DNA from: Acidimicrobiia bacterium
GTDB taxonomy: Bacteria > Actinomycetota > Acidimicrobiia > Spongiisociales > ZC4RG35
DNA: 46,360 nt
NCBI GenBank assembly: GCA_025928935.1
Contig: JAICNB010000019.1
Span: 1 to 46,360, forward strand
Reading direction: 5' to 3'
Positions within the stretch are counted from its first letter, which is position 1, and every line of letters starts with the position of its first letter. The position numbers and the translations under genes were made by a program. Under the pieces are notes generated by a model, which was given only the letters and a program-made list of their open reading frames with translations, ran no database searches and was not told the DNA's origin. Shown piece by piece: positions 25,251-34,213 of this stretch.

Positions 25251-26018
25251 ATGGATCTGCTCGTCGCGGGTCAACGTGTCGAGGTCTGTGCAGTCAGTGG
25301 GGAGGAGCCTGCGCTGGTGTTCCTGCACGAAGGGTTGGGCAGCGCGGGTCTGTGGCGTGGGTTCGACGAGCTCGTTGCAGCCGCTACAGGCCATCGCGTC
25401 CTCGCCTACAGCCGCGCCGGCCACGGCTGGTCCGACCCGGCTGACCTCCCCCGCTCCCCCGACTTCATGCATCACGAGGCGCTGGTGGTGCTACCTGCTC
25501 TGCTCGGGGAGATGGAGCCGTCACGACCGCCGATCCTCGTCGGTCACTCCGACGGTGCCTCGATCGCATTGATCCACGCCGCGTCACACCCTGTATCGGC
25601 CCTGGTCCTCCTCGCCCCGCATGTGTTCGTGGAGCACGAGTCGATCGCGGAGATCGAAGCGGCCCGGGTCAGGTTCGAGACCACCGATCTGCCGGAGAGG
25701 ATGGCGAGACATCATCGCGATCCGGCTGCGACCTTCTACGGCTGGAACGACATCTGGCTCGATCCTGAATTCCGCAGGTGGAACATCGAAGACTGCCTTT
25801 CCGCCATCGACGCTCCCATGCTCCTGATCCAGGGCAGAGAGGACGAATACGGGACGTTGGCCCAGATCGATGCCATCGAGGCCGGGGCGTCGGGTCAGGT
25901 TCGGCGTTTGATCCTGGAGGACTGCGGCCACTCCCCTCATCTCGCCCAACAGAATCGGGTGCTGGAGGCCGTCACCCGATTCGTCGCCGAGAGCCAGGAG
26001 CGACAGCGCGAGGCTTGA
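25251..26018 (+). CDS. Alpha/beta hydrolase
   Basis: The 255-residue protein has an intact catalytic triad pattern: oxyanion segment FLHEGLGS (about 24-31), nucleophile Ser100 in GHSDGAS, acid in LIQGREDEYG and His in EDCGHSPH. Hydrolases of this group cleave esters, C-C bonds or CoA thioesters. It is divergent from benzoate-CoA ligase, and hydrolases often accompany box genes, possibly to rescue CoA or open a lactone; that role is inference. The ATG at 25251 gives the natural beta-strand start; an in-frame GTG at 25230 cannot be excluded. Neither has a good ribosome site. Confidence 0.82.
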   Translation: MDLLVAGQRVEVCAVSGEEPALVFLHEGLGSAGLWRGFDELVAAATGHRVLAYSRAGHGWSDPADLPRSPDFMHHEALVVLPALLGEMEPSRPPILVGHSDGASIALIHAASHPVSALVLLAPHVFVEHESIAEIEAARVRFETTDLPERMARHHRDPAATFYGWNDIWLDPEFRRWNIEDCLSAIDAPMLLIQGREDEYGTLAQIDAIEAGASGQVRRLILEDCGHSPHLAQQNRVLEAVTRFVAESQERQREA

Positions 26019-26021
26019 GAG

Positions 26022-27017
26022 TCACCCTGCGACGACGGCGGCGATATCCACCATTCGGGCCGAGTAGCCCCATTCATTGTCGTACCAGGCGACGATCTTG
26101 ATGACGTTGCCTTGAAGGAGCAGGGTGGACTCGGCGTCGACGATCGACGAGTGAGGATCGCCGATGATGTCCCGCGAGACCAGGGCCTCGTCGGTGAGGC
26201 GAAGGACTCCTTTCATCCTCCCCTCCGCCGCTTCGCTCAACGCGGCATGGACCTCCTCGACGGTCACCTCCCGGCGGAGAAGTGCCGTGATGTCGGTGAC
26301 GGACCCATCTTCGACCGGGACCCGGAAAGCCATGCCCTCCATTCGACCCGCCAGTTCGGGGATCACCAACGCCGTCGCCTTGGTGGCGCCGGTGGTGGTG
26401 GGGATGATCGACAGGGCCGCCGCCCGGCCCCGACGCCGCTTGCGGGTCGGTAGGTCCATCAACGACTGGCTGCTGGTGTAGGCGTGAATGGTCGACATCA
26501 TGAGGTGCTCCACCCCGAATGAGTCGGAGAGCACCTTGGCCACCGGTGCGAGGCAGTTGGTGGTGCAGGAGGCGTTGCTGACCACGAAATGGCGCTCCGG
26601 GTCGAACGTCTCGTCGTTGACGCCGCACACGAAGGTGGCATCGGCGTCGTCCGACGGGGCCGAGATGACCACCCGGGAGGCGCCGGCCTCGAGATGTCCG
26701 GCTGCGTCCTCCCTGGAGCGCATCGCCCCCGTCGATTCGATCACTACGTCGACCCCGAGCTCGCCCCAGGGGAGCTTGGTGGGGTCCCGCTCCTGGCTGA
26801 AGGAGATAGTGTTCTCGTCCACGACGATATGGCTGCCCGAGGTCGACACCTTGTGCGGGTACCAGCCGTGAACCGAGTCGTATTTGAGTAGGTAGGCGAG
26901 CTCATCCAGCTCGGCGAGGTCGTTGACCCCGACTACCTCGAAACGGTCGTCCTCGATGAACTGCTTGAAGCTGCAGCGGCCGATGCGCCCGAACCCGTTT
27001 ATGGCAATCCTCGTCAT
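26022..27017 (-). CDS. gap: Glyceraldehyde-3-phosphate dehydrogenase (type I)
   Basis: The 331-residue enzyme has the N-terminal Rossmann motif INGFGRIGR, catalytic Cys151 in SNASCTTNCLAP and the C-terminal WYDNEWGYS. It converts glyceraldehyde-3-phosphate to 1,3-bisphosphoglycerate. AGAAGGG lies near the ATG at 27017. It is not followed by pgk and tpiA, so it may be a second copy outside the glycolytic operon; Ser-Thr-Gly-Ala-Met at 95-99 departs from the usual STGxF. It ends three bases from the convergent hydrolase stop. Confidence 0.96.
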   Translation of the reverse strand: MTRIAINGFGRIGRCSFKQFIEDDRFEVVGVNDLAELDELAYLLKYDSVHGWYPHKVSTSGSHIVVDENTISFSQERDPTKLPWGELGVDVVIESTGAMRSREDAAGHLEAGASRVVISAPSDDADATFVCGVNDETFDPERHFVVSNASCTTNCLAPVAKVLSDSFGVEHLMMSTIHAYTSSQSLMDLPTRKRRRGRAAALSIIPTTTGATKATALVIPELAGRMEGMAFRVPVEDGSVTDITALLRREVTVEEVHAALSEAAEGRMKGVLRLTDEALVSRDIIGDPHSSIVDAESTLLLQGNVIKIVAWYDNEWGYSARMVDIAAVVAG

Positions 27018-27111
27018 TGGAGACCCTTCTCTCTGCCGCCAACCTACGCTCAGGAGCGGTCTTCCCTATGGCCACCCTTCTCGCTCTTCGGGAGACAAGC
27101 CCCCTCGTTCC

Positions 27112-29163
27112 TCACCAGGTGGGGCTGAGGTCGGCTCCGCGGAGGAACTGAGCGTTGATCGCCACCACGATCGTCGAGAGGCTCATCAGCACCGCGGCGG
27201 CCGCGGGAGGGAGCGACACCCCCGCCCAGGCCAGGGCGCCGGCGGCGAGCGGGATAGCGAGCACGTTGTAGCCGGTGGCCCAGGCCAGGTTCTGCAGCAT
27301 CTTGCGATAACCCGCCGCGGAGAGGCGACGGACCGAGACCACACCCCTCGGATCGTCCGAGACGAGCACGATCCCGGCCGACTCGATCGCCACATCGGTG
27401 CCGGCTCCGATCGCGATCCCCACGTCGGCCTGAGCCAGGGCCGGAGCGTCGTTCACCCCGTCTCCGACCATGGCCACCCGCCGGCCCCCTTCCTGCAGCG
27501 CGGCCACCCGAGAGTGCTTGTCCTCGGGAAGGACCTCCGCCATCACCTCGTCGATGCTCAGCTCGGCAGCGACCGAGTCGGCCACCTGCCGCGCGTCTCC
27601 GGTGATCATGGCCACCTCGACCCCGAGCCGGTGGAGCTGCTCGACCGCTTCTCTGGATTCGGGCCGGACCTCGTCTTCGAGCGACAGCGCCCCGACAATG
27701 TGACCGTCTCTGGCGACGTAGAGGACTGCAGCGCCGCGTTCCTGCCAGCTCTGAGCCCGGTCCTGCAGCGGGCCCGGCACCTCCAGGCCTCGCTCCCGGA
27801 GCAAGGCCGGGCCTCCGACCGCCACCTTCGAGCCTTCAACGGTGGCCTCGACGCCGCGTCCACTCATCGCGGTGAACCCGGTCGCCGGCGGGACTTGCGA
27901 GCGGCTCTTGGCGGCGGTGACGATGGCCGCGGCCAGAGGGTGCTCCGAATCGGACTCGACGGCCGCCGCCCACGCCAGCACCCGGTCGTCGTCGCCGTCC
28001 ACCGCGGCCACATCGCGCACGACGTGGCTGCCCCTGGTCAGTGTCCCGGTCTTGTCGAAGAGGACGACGTCGACGCTGCGCATCCCCTCCAGTGCCAGTC
28101 TGTCCTTGACCAGGATCCCGTTGCGCGCTGCCAGACCGGTGCTGATCGAGATGACCAGGGGGATCGCCAGGCCGAGGGCATGAGGGCAGGCGATGACCAG
28201 GACCGAAACGGTCCGGGAGACGGCGTCGTCACTCTGGCCCAATGCGAGCCAGACCACCAATGTGATCGCCGCGACGCCGACCGCCACGTAGAAGAGCAGG
28301 GCGGCGGCCCGGTCGGCGAGGACCTGGGCCCGGGACCTGGACTGCTGGGCGGCGGCGACAAGACGCTGGATCCCGGCCAGGGCGGTGTCGTCCCCGACCG
28401 CGGTGACCTCCACCCGGATCGCCGAGTCGGTGGCGACAGTGCCGGCCACCACCTCGGCATCGGGGCCTTTGGGCACCGGCTTCGACTCTCCGGTCACCAT
28501 CGACTCGTCCATCTCGGCCTCGCCCTCGATGATGCGGCCATCGGCCGGGACCCGGGCCCCGGGGCGGACCAGCACCAGGTCCCCGACTCGCAACTCCGAC
28601 ACCGGGACGGTCTCGGTGCCCCCATCTTCAATCCGCTCGGCCTGGTCGGGAAGCAGCTCGGCCAGGGCGTCCAGGGCGCCCCGGGCCTGCCCGATCGCTC
28701 TCATCTCCATCCAATGCCCGAGCAGCATGATGGTGATCAGAGCCGCCAGCTCCCACCAGAAGTCGAGGTCGAACCAGCCGAGAGTTGTGGCCGCCGAGGC
28801 GAGGAAGGCGACCGTGATCGCCATCCCGATCAGAAGCATCATCCCCGGGCGGCGGTCCCGGATCTCCTGCACCGCTCCCTTGAGGAACGGGGACCCCCCG
28901 TAGACGAAGACGATCGTGCCCAAGACGGGTGCCACCCAGTCGGAGCCGGGGAAGGACGGGGCGGTGAACCCGAACCATTCCTGGATCATCGGGCTGAAGA
29001 AGACGATGGGGAGCGTCAGCGCCAGTGAGAGCCAGAAACGGTCCCGGAACATGGCCACGCTGTGCCCGGCGTGCTGGTCGTGGCCGCCCTCATGACCGGC
29101 AGGCTGGTCGTGGCCTCCCGGGTGTTCTGCATGTCCGTGATGCTCGTGCACGGTGTGGGCCAT
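27112..29163 (-). CDS. copB: CopB-type heavy-metal P1B ATPase with His-rich N-terminus
   Basis: The 683-residue P1B ATPase probably exports copper or silver. The N-terminus (residues 4-34) is a histidine-rich run with no CxxC domain. The transmembrane metal motif is CPH in VIACPHALGLAIPL, which defines the CopB/P1B-3 group rather than CPC-type CopA. TGES occurs in ESMVTGESKPVPKG, the phosphorylated Asp in LFDKTGTLTRG, the HP motif in SEHPLA and the hinge in GDGVNDAPAL. The start at 29163 has only a distant AGGGG; Met39 is an alternative that would remove the His-rich region. With nirK it makes two copper-linked proteins in the window. Confidence 0.92.
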   Translation of the reverse strand: MAHTVHEHHGHAEHPGGHDQPAGHEGGHDQHAGHSVAMFRDRFWLSLALTLPIVFFSPMIQEWFGFTAPSFPGSDWVAPVLGTIVFVYGGSPFLKGAVQEIRDRRPGMMLLIGMAITVAFLASAATTLGWFDLDFWWELAALITIMLLGHWMEMRAIGQARGALDALAELLPDQAERIEDGGTETVPVSELRVGDLVLVRPGARVPADGRIIEGEAEMDESMVTGESKPVPKGPDAEVVAGTVATDSAIRVEVTAVGDDTALAGIQRLVAAAQQSRSRAQVLADRAAALLFYVAVGVAAITLVVWLALGQSDDAVSRTVSVLVIACPHALGLAIPLVISISTGLAARNGILVKDRLALEGMRSVDVVLFDKTGTLTRGSHVVRDVAAVDGDDDRVLAWAAAVESDSEHPLAAAIVTAAKSRSQVPPATGFTAMSGRGVEATVEGSKVAVGGPALLRERGLEVPGPLQDRAQSWQERGAAVLYVARDGHIVGALSLEDEVRPESREAVEQLHRLGVEVAMITGDARQVADSVAAELSIDEVMAEVLPEDKHSRVAALQEGGRRVAMVGDGVNDAPALAQADVGIAIGAGTDVAIESAGIVLVSDDPRGVVSVRRLSAAGYRKMLQNLAWATGYNVLAIPLAAGALAWAGVSLPPAAAAVLMSLSTIVVAINAQFLRGADLSPTW

Positions 29164-29239
29164 GACCGGACGGTACCCCTGCCTGATCGCTGTCCTGCTT
29201 CACGCGGTGAGCCGTTGGCATCTCCTACCGTTCACTCCC

Positions 29240-30484
29240 ATGCAGTCACGAGAGCCGGGCAGGAGCCGGCTCGGATCCCTCGGTCTTCTCCGCTTTCGAC
29301 GTTTCGAGCTGAGCCCGACCAAACGCCGACTGCGCAAAGGGGTCTCGGTCGCCGACCTGCGCGGGATTGCCCGCCGCCGCCTCCCCCGCGGCGTCTTCGA
29401 CTACATCGACGGTGGGGCCGAGGATGAGATCACGATGCGATTCAACACCCAGGCATACCGGAACGTCACGTTCAAGCCCAGGGTCCTGAGGGACATGAGC
29501 GAGGTCGACACGACGTCCACACTGCTGGGCAAGCCGATCCCCTTCCCCCTCGTGCTGGCCCCGACGGGGTTCACCCGCATCGCCGACCCCGCCGGTGAGC
29601 TGGCGGTGGCCCGGGCCGCCGGGCGGGCAGGGATCCCCTATTCGCTGTCCACCCTGGGCACCCGTTCCATCGAGGAGGTGGCCGCGGTCAGCTCCGGGCG
29701 TCTCTGGTACCAGCTGTATGTCTTCAAGGACCGGGGGATCGTCAACGAGATGATCGATCGCGCAGCCGCGGCGGGCTACGAGGCACTGTGCGTCACGGTC
29801 GACACCGCCATGCTGGGCAAGCGTGAGCGCGATGTCCGGCGTGGGTTCACCCTTCCCCCCAAGCTCGGGCTCTCGACCATCTTCGACGGAATCGTCCATC
29901 CCGTATGGACCTGGAAGTTCGTCACCTCGGAGCCGATCGTGTTCGCAAATCTGGCCGGGCAAGCGGTCGGGGACGGGACCGAGGCCATCTCACTGGCCGA
30001 GTACTTCTCCACCGGGCTGGACTCGGGGCTCGACTGGGATGACATCTCCTGGATCCGGGACCGATGGCCGGGTCCGATCGTGATCAAGGGCATCCAGAGC
30101 GTGGCGGACGCGGTCATCGCCGCCGACCGGGGAGTCGATGCCATCGCCCTCTCCAATCATGGAGGACGACAGCTCGATTCGGCACCGGCGCCATTCGACT
30201 TGCTTCCCGCGGTCGCAGACGCAGTGGCTGGTCGCATCGAGATCATCTGCGATGGCGGGGTGAGGAGGGGCAGTGACATCGTGAAGGCGCTGGCGCTGGG
30301 GGCAACGGCCTGCATGGCGGGCCGCGCCTATCTCTACGGGCTGGGGGCAGCGGGCGAGGCAGGCGTCGACCACGTCCTCGACATGCTGGGTTCCGACCTG
30401 AGGCGGACCATGGCCTTGATCGGGTGTGCTTCGGTCAAGGAGCTCGACCGCGAGTATGTCGACCTCGGACCCGGCCACTCCTGA
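29240..30484 (+). CDS. FMN-dependent alpha-hydroxyacid oxidase/dehydrogenase (LldD/MftD-like)
   Basis: The 414-residue TIM-barrel flavoprotein oxidises an L-2-hydroxy acid such as lactate, glycolate or mandelate. Landmarks are FDYIDGGAEDE near the N-terminus, the YQLYV strand, the catalytic His-Gly-Gly-Arg in LSNHGGRQLDSAPAPFD and the FMN-phosphate loop CDGGVRRGSDIVKALALGA. ATG 29240 is preferred because the extension to 29153 has no family similarity. It precedes the LacI gene by 28 bases and, with the dehydrogenase at 31635, could form a small hydroxyacid regulon. Mycobacterial LldD- and MftD-like enzymes look closest from memory. Confidence 0.88.
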   Translation: MQSREPGRSRLGSLGLLRFRRFELSPTKRRLRKGVSVADLRGIARRRLPRGVFDYIDGGAEDEITMRFNTQAYRNVTFKPRVLRDMSEVDTTSTLLGKPIPFPLVLAPTGFTRIADPAGELAVARAAGRAGIPYSLSTLGTRSIEEVAAVSSGRLWYQLYVFKDRGIVNEMIDRAAAAGYEALCVTVDTAMLGKRERDVRRGFTLPPKLGLSTIFDGIVHPVWTWKFVTSEPIVFANLAGQAVGDGTEAISLAEYFSTGLDSGLDWDDISWIRDRWPGPIVIKGIQSVADAVIAADRGVDAIALSNHGGRQLDSAPAPFDLLPAVADAVAGRIEIICDGGVRRGSDIVKALALGATACMAGRAYLYGLGAAGEAGVDHVLDMLGSDLRRTMALIGCASVKELDREYVDLGPGHS

Positions 30485-30490
30485 CGGGGG

Positions 30491-30502
30491 CACACGTTTG
30501 TA
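30491..30502. promoter_or_regulatory. Candidate LacI operator before the regulator gene
   Basis: CACACGTTTGTA sits ten bases upstream of the LacI start and shares CA..CGTTTG.A with the site at 31594-31609. It overlaps a TAGACT -10-like element, suggesting autoregulation. Confidence 0.4.
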
Positions 30503-30512
30503 GACTGGCCTC

Positions 30513-31544
30513 ATGCAGCGGGCGGTAACCCTGCGCGAAGTGGCCGACCAGGCCGGAGTGCACCCATCGACCGCTTCCCGCGCTCTCAACCCCGCCACCC
30601 GGGATCTGGTCAACGAGGGCACCACCGAGCGGGTGATGCAGGCAGCCAAGGACCTGGGCTATCGGCCCAATTCCCTGGCACGCGGTCTCAAGACGAACAA
30701 GACCTACTCGATCGGCATGCTGCTCCCCGATCTGACCAACCCACTGTTCCCACCGATCGTGCGCGGGGTCGAAGACGTGCTGGGGACGGCTGACTACACC
30801 CTGATCCTCGGCAACACCGACAACGACGCCGAGCGCGAGTCCCACTTGGTGACGTCGATGTTGAACCGACGAGTCGACGGGCTGATACTGGCCACCGCCC
30901 ATCGAAGGACTCCGGCCATCGACGACCTGGTCGAGTCGGGCCTGCCGCTGGTGCTGGTCAACAGGACTGTGGACGATCAGAACGTGCCGTCGGTGACGAC
31001 CGATGACCACGCCGGCGTTGGTCTGGCGGTACGTCATCTCGTGGAGCTCGGTCATACCCGGATCGCCCACGTCGGGGGCCCACAGCATCTGTCCACCGGG
31101 CTAGACCGTTATCAGGGCTTCGTCGCCTGGATGAAGATCATGGGCCTCGACGTGGACCCCCAGTTGGTCAGCTTCGCCGACTGGTATCACGAAGACCCTG
31201 GCGCCAAGGCATTCTGGTCCATCCTCGACCGGCGCGCCGACTTCACCGCAGTGATAGCGGCCAACGACCTGATCGCAATCGGGTGCTACGACGTGCTCGG
31301 CGACACGGGCCGCTCGATCGGAGGGGAGATCTCGGTGGTCGGATACAACGACATGCCCTTTGCCGACAAGCTGTCCCCACCTCTGACCACTGTCCAGATC
31401 CCCCATTATCAGATCGGGGTGAGGGCCGCCGACCTGATGATGGAACTGCTCGAGGGCGACGAAGACTCACGGCCGGTATCCATAAAGCTGACTCCCACGC
31501 TGGCCACGAGAGGCTCCACCGGCCCGGTCCCCAATAGTCCCTGA
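30513..31544 (+). CDS. LacI-family transcriptional regulator
   Basis: The 343-residue repressor has the LacI helix-turn-helix and hinge (TLREVADQAGVHPSTASRALN, then YRPNSLARGLKTNKT) and a periplasmic-binding-like effector domain with SIGMLLPDLTNPLFPPI, DGLILATA and SVVGYNDMPFADKLSPPLTTV. The ATG lies only about seven bases after TAGACT, so the mRNA may be almost leaderless. It sits between the hydroxyacid oxidase and a hydroxyisobutyrate-type dehydrogenase, and a LacI-like half-palindromic site lies in the promoter of the latter. The effector is probably a sugar or sugar acid, judging only by family. Confidence 0.93.
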   Translation: MQRAVTLREVADQAGVHPSTASRALNPATRDLVNEGTTERVMQAAKDLGYRPNSLARGLKTNKTYSIGMLLPDLTNPLFPPIVRGVEDVLGTADYTLILGNTDNDAERESHLVTSMLNRRVDGLILATAHRRTPAIDDLVESGLPLVLVNRTVDDQNVPSVTTDDHAGVGLAVRHLVELGHTRIAHVGGPQHLSTGLDRYQGFVAWMKIMGLDVDPQLVSFADWYHEDPGAKAFWSILDRRADFTAVIAANDLIAIGCYDVLGDTGRSIGGEISVVGYNDMPFADKLSPPLTTVQIPHYQIGVRAADLMMELLEGDEDSRPVSIKLTPTLATRGSTGPVPNSP

Positions 31545-31563
31545 CCTCCCCTGAAACAACGGG

Positions 31564-31609
31564 TTGAGTCCGCCGACATGAGCGGCCTAAAGTCACAATC
31601 GTTTGCACC
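31564..31609 (+). promoter_or_regulatory. Promoter and LacI-type operator of the downstream dehydrogenase
   Basis: TTGAGT (31564-31569) and TAAAGT (31588-31593) are 18 bases apart. Directly after lies CACAATCGTTTGCACC (31594-31609), which in reverse reads TGCAAACGATTG, centred on CG as LacI/CcpA-type operators are. A repressor bound there would cover the transcription start. Confidence 0.5.
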
Positions 31610-31634
31610 TCAATGACATCGGGGACACGCGACG

Positions 31635-32558
31635 ATGACTGACATGACGGTTGGCTGGATCGGTGCAGGCCGGATGGGCGCCGCCCTGTGTCACCGTCTC
31701 ATCGACCATGGGATCGATCTCACCGTGTACAACCGGACTCGGGAGAAGGTGGCCGGTCTGGCCGATCAGGGTGCGAAAGTGGTGGATACCCCGGCGAAGC
31801 TCGCCGACCGCGACCTGGTGTTCACCATGGTCTCCGACCCGGCCGCCTTCCGCCAGGTCACCGTGGGGCCCGAAGGGGTGTTCTCGGTCCCCGGGACCAG
31901 CCCCAAGATCCTCATCGACTCCTCGACGGTCAGCACCGACGCCTCGGAGGAGGTGAGAAGGGTCGCCTCCGAGCATGGCTGCGCCCTTCTCGCCGCCCCG
32001 GTCAGTGGCAACCCCAAAGTGGTCAAGGCGGGTCGTCTCACCGTGGTCGCCTCGGGCCCGGCAGACGCCTACGAGCAAGCGCTGCCCTACCTGGAGGTCT
32101 TTGGCGACGGTGTGTCCTATGTCGGCGACGGGGATGCGGCACGTCTGGTCAAGATCTGTCACAACCTGCTTCTCGGCATCGTCACCGAGACACTGGCCGA
32201 GACAGCAGTCCTGGCCGAGCGAGCCGGCATCACCCGGGCCGACTACATGAAGTTCATCAACATGAGTGTCATGGGCTCGACATTCACCAAGTACAAGACC
32301 CCCACGATCGTCAACCTCGACTTCACCCCGTCCTTCACCGGGCACCTCCTCCGCAAGGACTTCGAGCTGGGGCTCGAGGCAGGCAGGCAGCTCGACGTCC
32401 CGCTGCCCACCGCGGCGGCCGTCCATCAGATGATCGTGGCGATGATCGGCCGTGGCTACGGGGAGGAGGACTTCATGCGTCTCCTCACCATGGAGGCCGA
32501 ATCGGCCGGTCTCGCGATCCACCCGGAAGACGCCGACGTCGGCGACGGTCTGAGTTAG
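31635..32558 (+). CDS. NAD(P)-dependent oxidoreductase, 3-hydroxyisobutyrate dehydrogenase family (second copy)
   Basis: The 307-residue protein has GWIGAGRMGAALCHRL (about 7-22), the substrate loop APVSGNPKVV and the catalytic-lysine segment RLVKICHNLLLG. It resembles the enzyme at 223-1104 in fold but is clearly a different paralogue. A GGGGA precedes the ATG by about ten bases. The LacI gene is immediately upstream and probably represses it. Its stop is six bases from that of the convergent sigma-factor gene. Confidence 0.88.
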   Translation: MTDMTVGWIGAGRMGAALCHRLIDHGIDLTVYNRTREKVAGLADQGAKVVDTPAKLADRDLVFTMVSDPAAFRQVTVGPEGVFSVPGTSPKILIDSSTVSTDASEEVRRVASEHGCALLAAPVSGNPKVVKAGRLTVVASGPADAYEQALPYLEVFGDGVSYVGDGDAARLVKICHNLLLGIVTETLAETAVLAERAGITRADYMKFINMSVMGSTFTKYKTPTIVNLDFTPSFTGHLLRKDFELGLEAGRQLDVPLPTAAAVHQMIVAMIGRGYGEEDFMRLLTMEAESAGLAIHPEDADVGDGLS

Positions 32559-32564
32559 CCGTCC

Positions 32565-33785
32565 TCAGGTCGGAGCGACGCGCCGTTGCTCCAGAAAACG
32601 GCGCTCCACCTCGTTTCCGGTCATGGAGATGGCACGTTCATAGGCGAGGTCGGCCCCCTCGATGTCGCCCATCCGACGCAGCAGCTCGGCTCGGGTGGCG
32701 TGATAGAGGTGATATCGGTCCAGCCGGAGGTCCTCGAGCAAGGCGAGAGCTTGTGAGGGGCCTTCCAACTCGGCCACCGCCACCGCCCGATTCAGTGCGA
32801 CCACCGGGGTTGGGCTCAGAGTGAGCAACCTGTCGTACAAGAGGACGATCTGGCGCCAGTCGGTGTCTCCGGCATCGGCCGCATCGCTGTGGACCGCCGC
32901 GATGGCGGCCTGGACCTGGAAGGGCCCGGGTCGATTCCGGCGGAGACTCGCCCTGACCAGCGTCTGGCCTTCGTCGATCAACTCCCGGTCCCATAGATCC
33001 CGATCCTGGTCGGACAGCATCACCAGCGACCCGGCTCCGTCGGTGCGGGCGGCTCGGCGCGACTCGGTCAGGAGCAGGAGGGCAAGGAGGCCGATGACCT
33101 CCGGCTCGTCGGGCATCATCGCCCTGAGCAACCGGGCCAGCCTGATCGCCTCGCCACACAAGTCAGACCGCACCAGCTCGTCACCGGTGGATGCGGCGTA
33201 GCCCTCGTTGTAGATCAGGTAGACGACGGTGAGGACAGAGCCGAGCCGATCGGGGAGGTCGGCGTCTCTCGGGACGCGATAAGGGATGTTGGCAGCCTTG
33301 ATCTTGCGCTTTGCCCGCACCAGACGCTGTGCCATCGCCGACTCGGAAGTGAGGAAGGCACGGGCGATCTCCCCGGTCTGGAGCCCGCCGAGTAGACGCA
33401 GTGTGAGGGCTACCCGCGCCGAGGGCTCGAGTGCCGGGTGACAGCACGTGAAGATCAATCGGAGCCTGTCGTCGATCACCGGCCCCTCCACGGGGTCCGG
33501 CTCCGATTGAATCTGGAGCTCGAAGGCGCGCACATGGCGATCCTCCCTGCCCGACTCTCGTCTGAGCTCGTCGATCGCCCGATTCCGGGCCGTGGTGACG
33601 ATCCAACCGGCCGGGTTGGGCGGGAGCCCCTCGTCGGGCCATCTCTTGGTGGCCACCACGAAGGCGTCCTGCACCGCCTCCTCGGCGATGTCGATGTCAC
33701 CGAAGAGGCGGATCAGAGTGGCGACGGCTTTTCCCGCCTCACTCCGGAAGACCTCGTCGACTACGTCGAGCTCGACGCCGGGCAC
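32565..33785 (-). CDS. ECF42-type RNA polymerase sigma factor
   Basis: The 406-residue sigma factor has region 2 (LIRLFGDIDIAEEAVQDAFVVA, then PAGWIVTTARNRAIDELRR) and region 4 (ALTLRLLGGLQTGEIARAFL) in the first half. A long C-terminal extension follows, with TCCHPALEP, YLIYNEGYAAS and TPR-like helices (LNRAVAVAELEGPSQAL), the layout of the ECF42 group. The GTG at 33785 is chosen because it follows the DGPF-gene stop by eight bases; upstream frame is not sigma-like. These sigma factors have no anti-sigma gene and are thought to be controlled through the C-terminal extension. The upstream DGPF/YCII partner is also typical. Confidence 0.9.
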   Translation of the reverse strand: MPGVELDVVDEVFRSEAGKAVATLIRLFGDIDIAEEAVQDAFVVATKRWPDEGLPPNPAGWIVTTARNRAIDELRRESGREDRHVRAFELQIQSEPDPVEGPVIDDRLRLIFTCCHPALEPSARVALTLRLLGGLQTGEIARAFLTSESAMAQRLVRAKRKIKAANIPYRVPRDADLPDRLGSVLTVVYLIYNEGYAASTGDELVRSDLCGEAIRLARLLRAMMPDEPEVIGLLALLLLTESRRAARTDGAGSLVMLSDQDRDLWDRELIDEGQTLVRASLRRNRPGPFQVQAAIAAVHSDAADAGDTDWRQIVLLYDRLLTLSPTPVVALNRAVAVAELEGPSQALALLEDLRLDRYHLYHATRAELLRRMGDIEGADLAYERAISMTGNEVERRFLEQRRVAPT

Positions 33786-33793
33786 CGGTGAGG

Positions 33794-34150
33794 TCAGGTC
33801 TGGGGCTCGTCCTGGAATGGCCTCACCTCCACGGCGCCCTGGCAGGCCCGGGTGGCCTTGCCCGCCCAGTCGAGCGCCTCGTCGAGGTCCGCCGCCTCGA
33901 TGATCCAGAAGCCGCCGACGTGCTCCTTGGTCTCGGCATAGGGCCCGTCGGTGATGGTGATCTCCTCGCCGCTCATGTCCACCACTGTTGCCGTCTCCGC
34001 CGGGTGGAGCCCGCCACCGAAGACCCATTTTCCTGCCGCCATCAACTCCTGGTTGAAGGCATCGACATCGGCATAGATCTTCGCAATCTGGTCTTCCGGC
34101 AGGTCCTGCACACCCTCCGCGTCATAGACCGACATCATGTACTGAGTCAT
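33794..34150 (-). CDS. YCII/DGPF-domain protein, ECF42 partner
   Basis: The 118-residue protein is a YCII-related ferredoxin-like fold with the DGPF-type signature TDGPYAETKEHVGGFW and the N-terminal YMMSVYDAEG. The ATG at 34150 has AAAGGAG six bases upstream; the adjacent GTG at 34153 is too close. It is cotranscribed with the sigma factor. Proteins of this type are habitual targets and neighbours of ECF42 sigma factors, but their biochemical role is unknown. Confidence 0.9.
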   Translation of the reverse strand: MTQYMMSVYDAEGVQDLPEDQIAKIYADVDAFNQELMAAGKWVFGGGLHPAETATVVDMSGEEITITDGPYAETKEHVGGFWIIEAADLDEALDWAGKATRACQGAVEVRPFQDEPQT

Positions 34151-34213
34151 CACAATCTCCTTTCAGAGGGCATCACGTGGCTCTCAGGCATCTTGCCCTT
34201 CTCACATACCCAC

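Noticed and set aside
26923-29028. 701-codon open frame on the plus strand
   Set aside because: It is antisense to GAPDH and the CopB-type ATPase, both certain genes. No recognisable motif.
32580-32604. GCGCCGTT/AACGGCGC hairpin resembling part of the 53-bp element
   Set aside because: Only the short core is shared, the AAAACGGGT end is absent, and it lies within the coding end of the sigma factor. Probably chance or a minor 3'-end structure.
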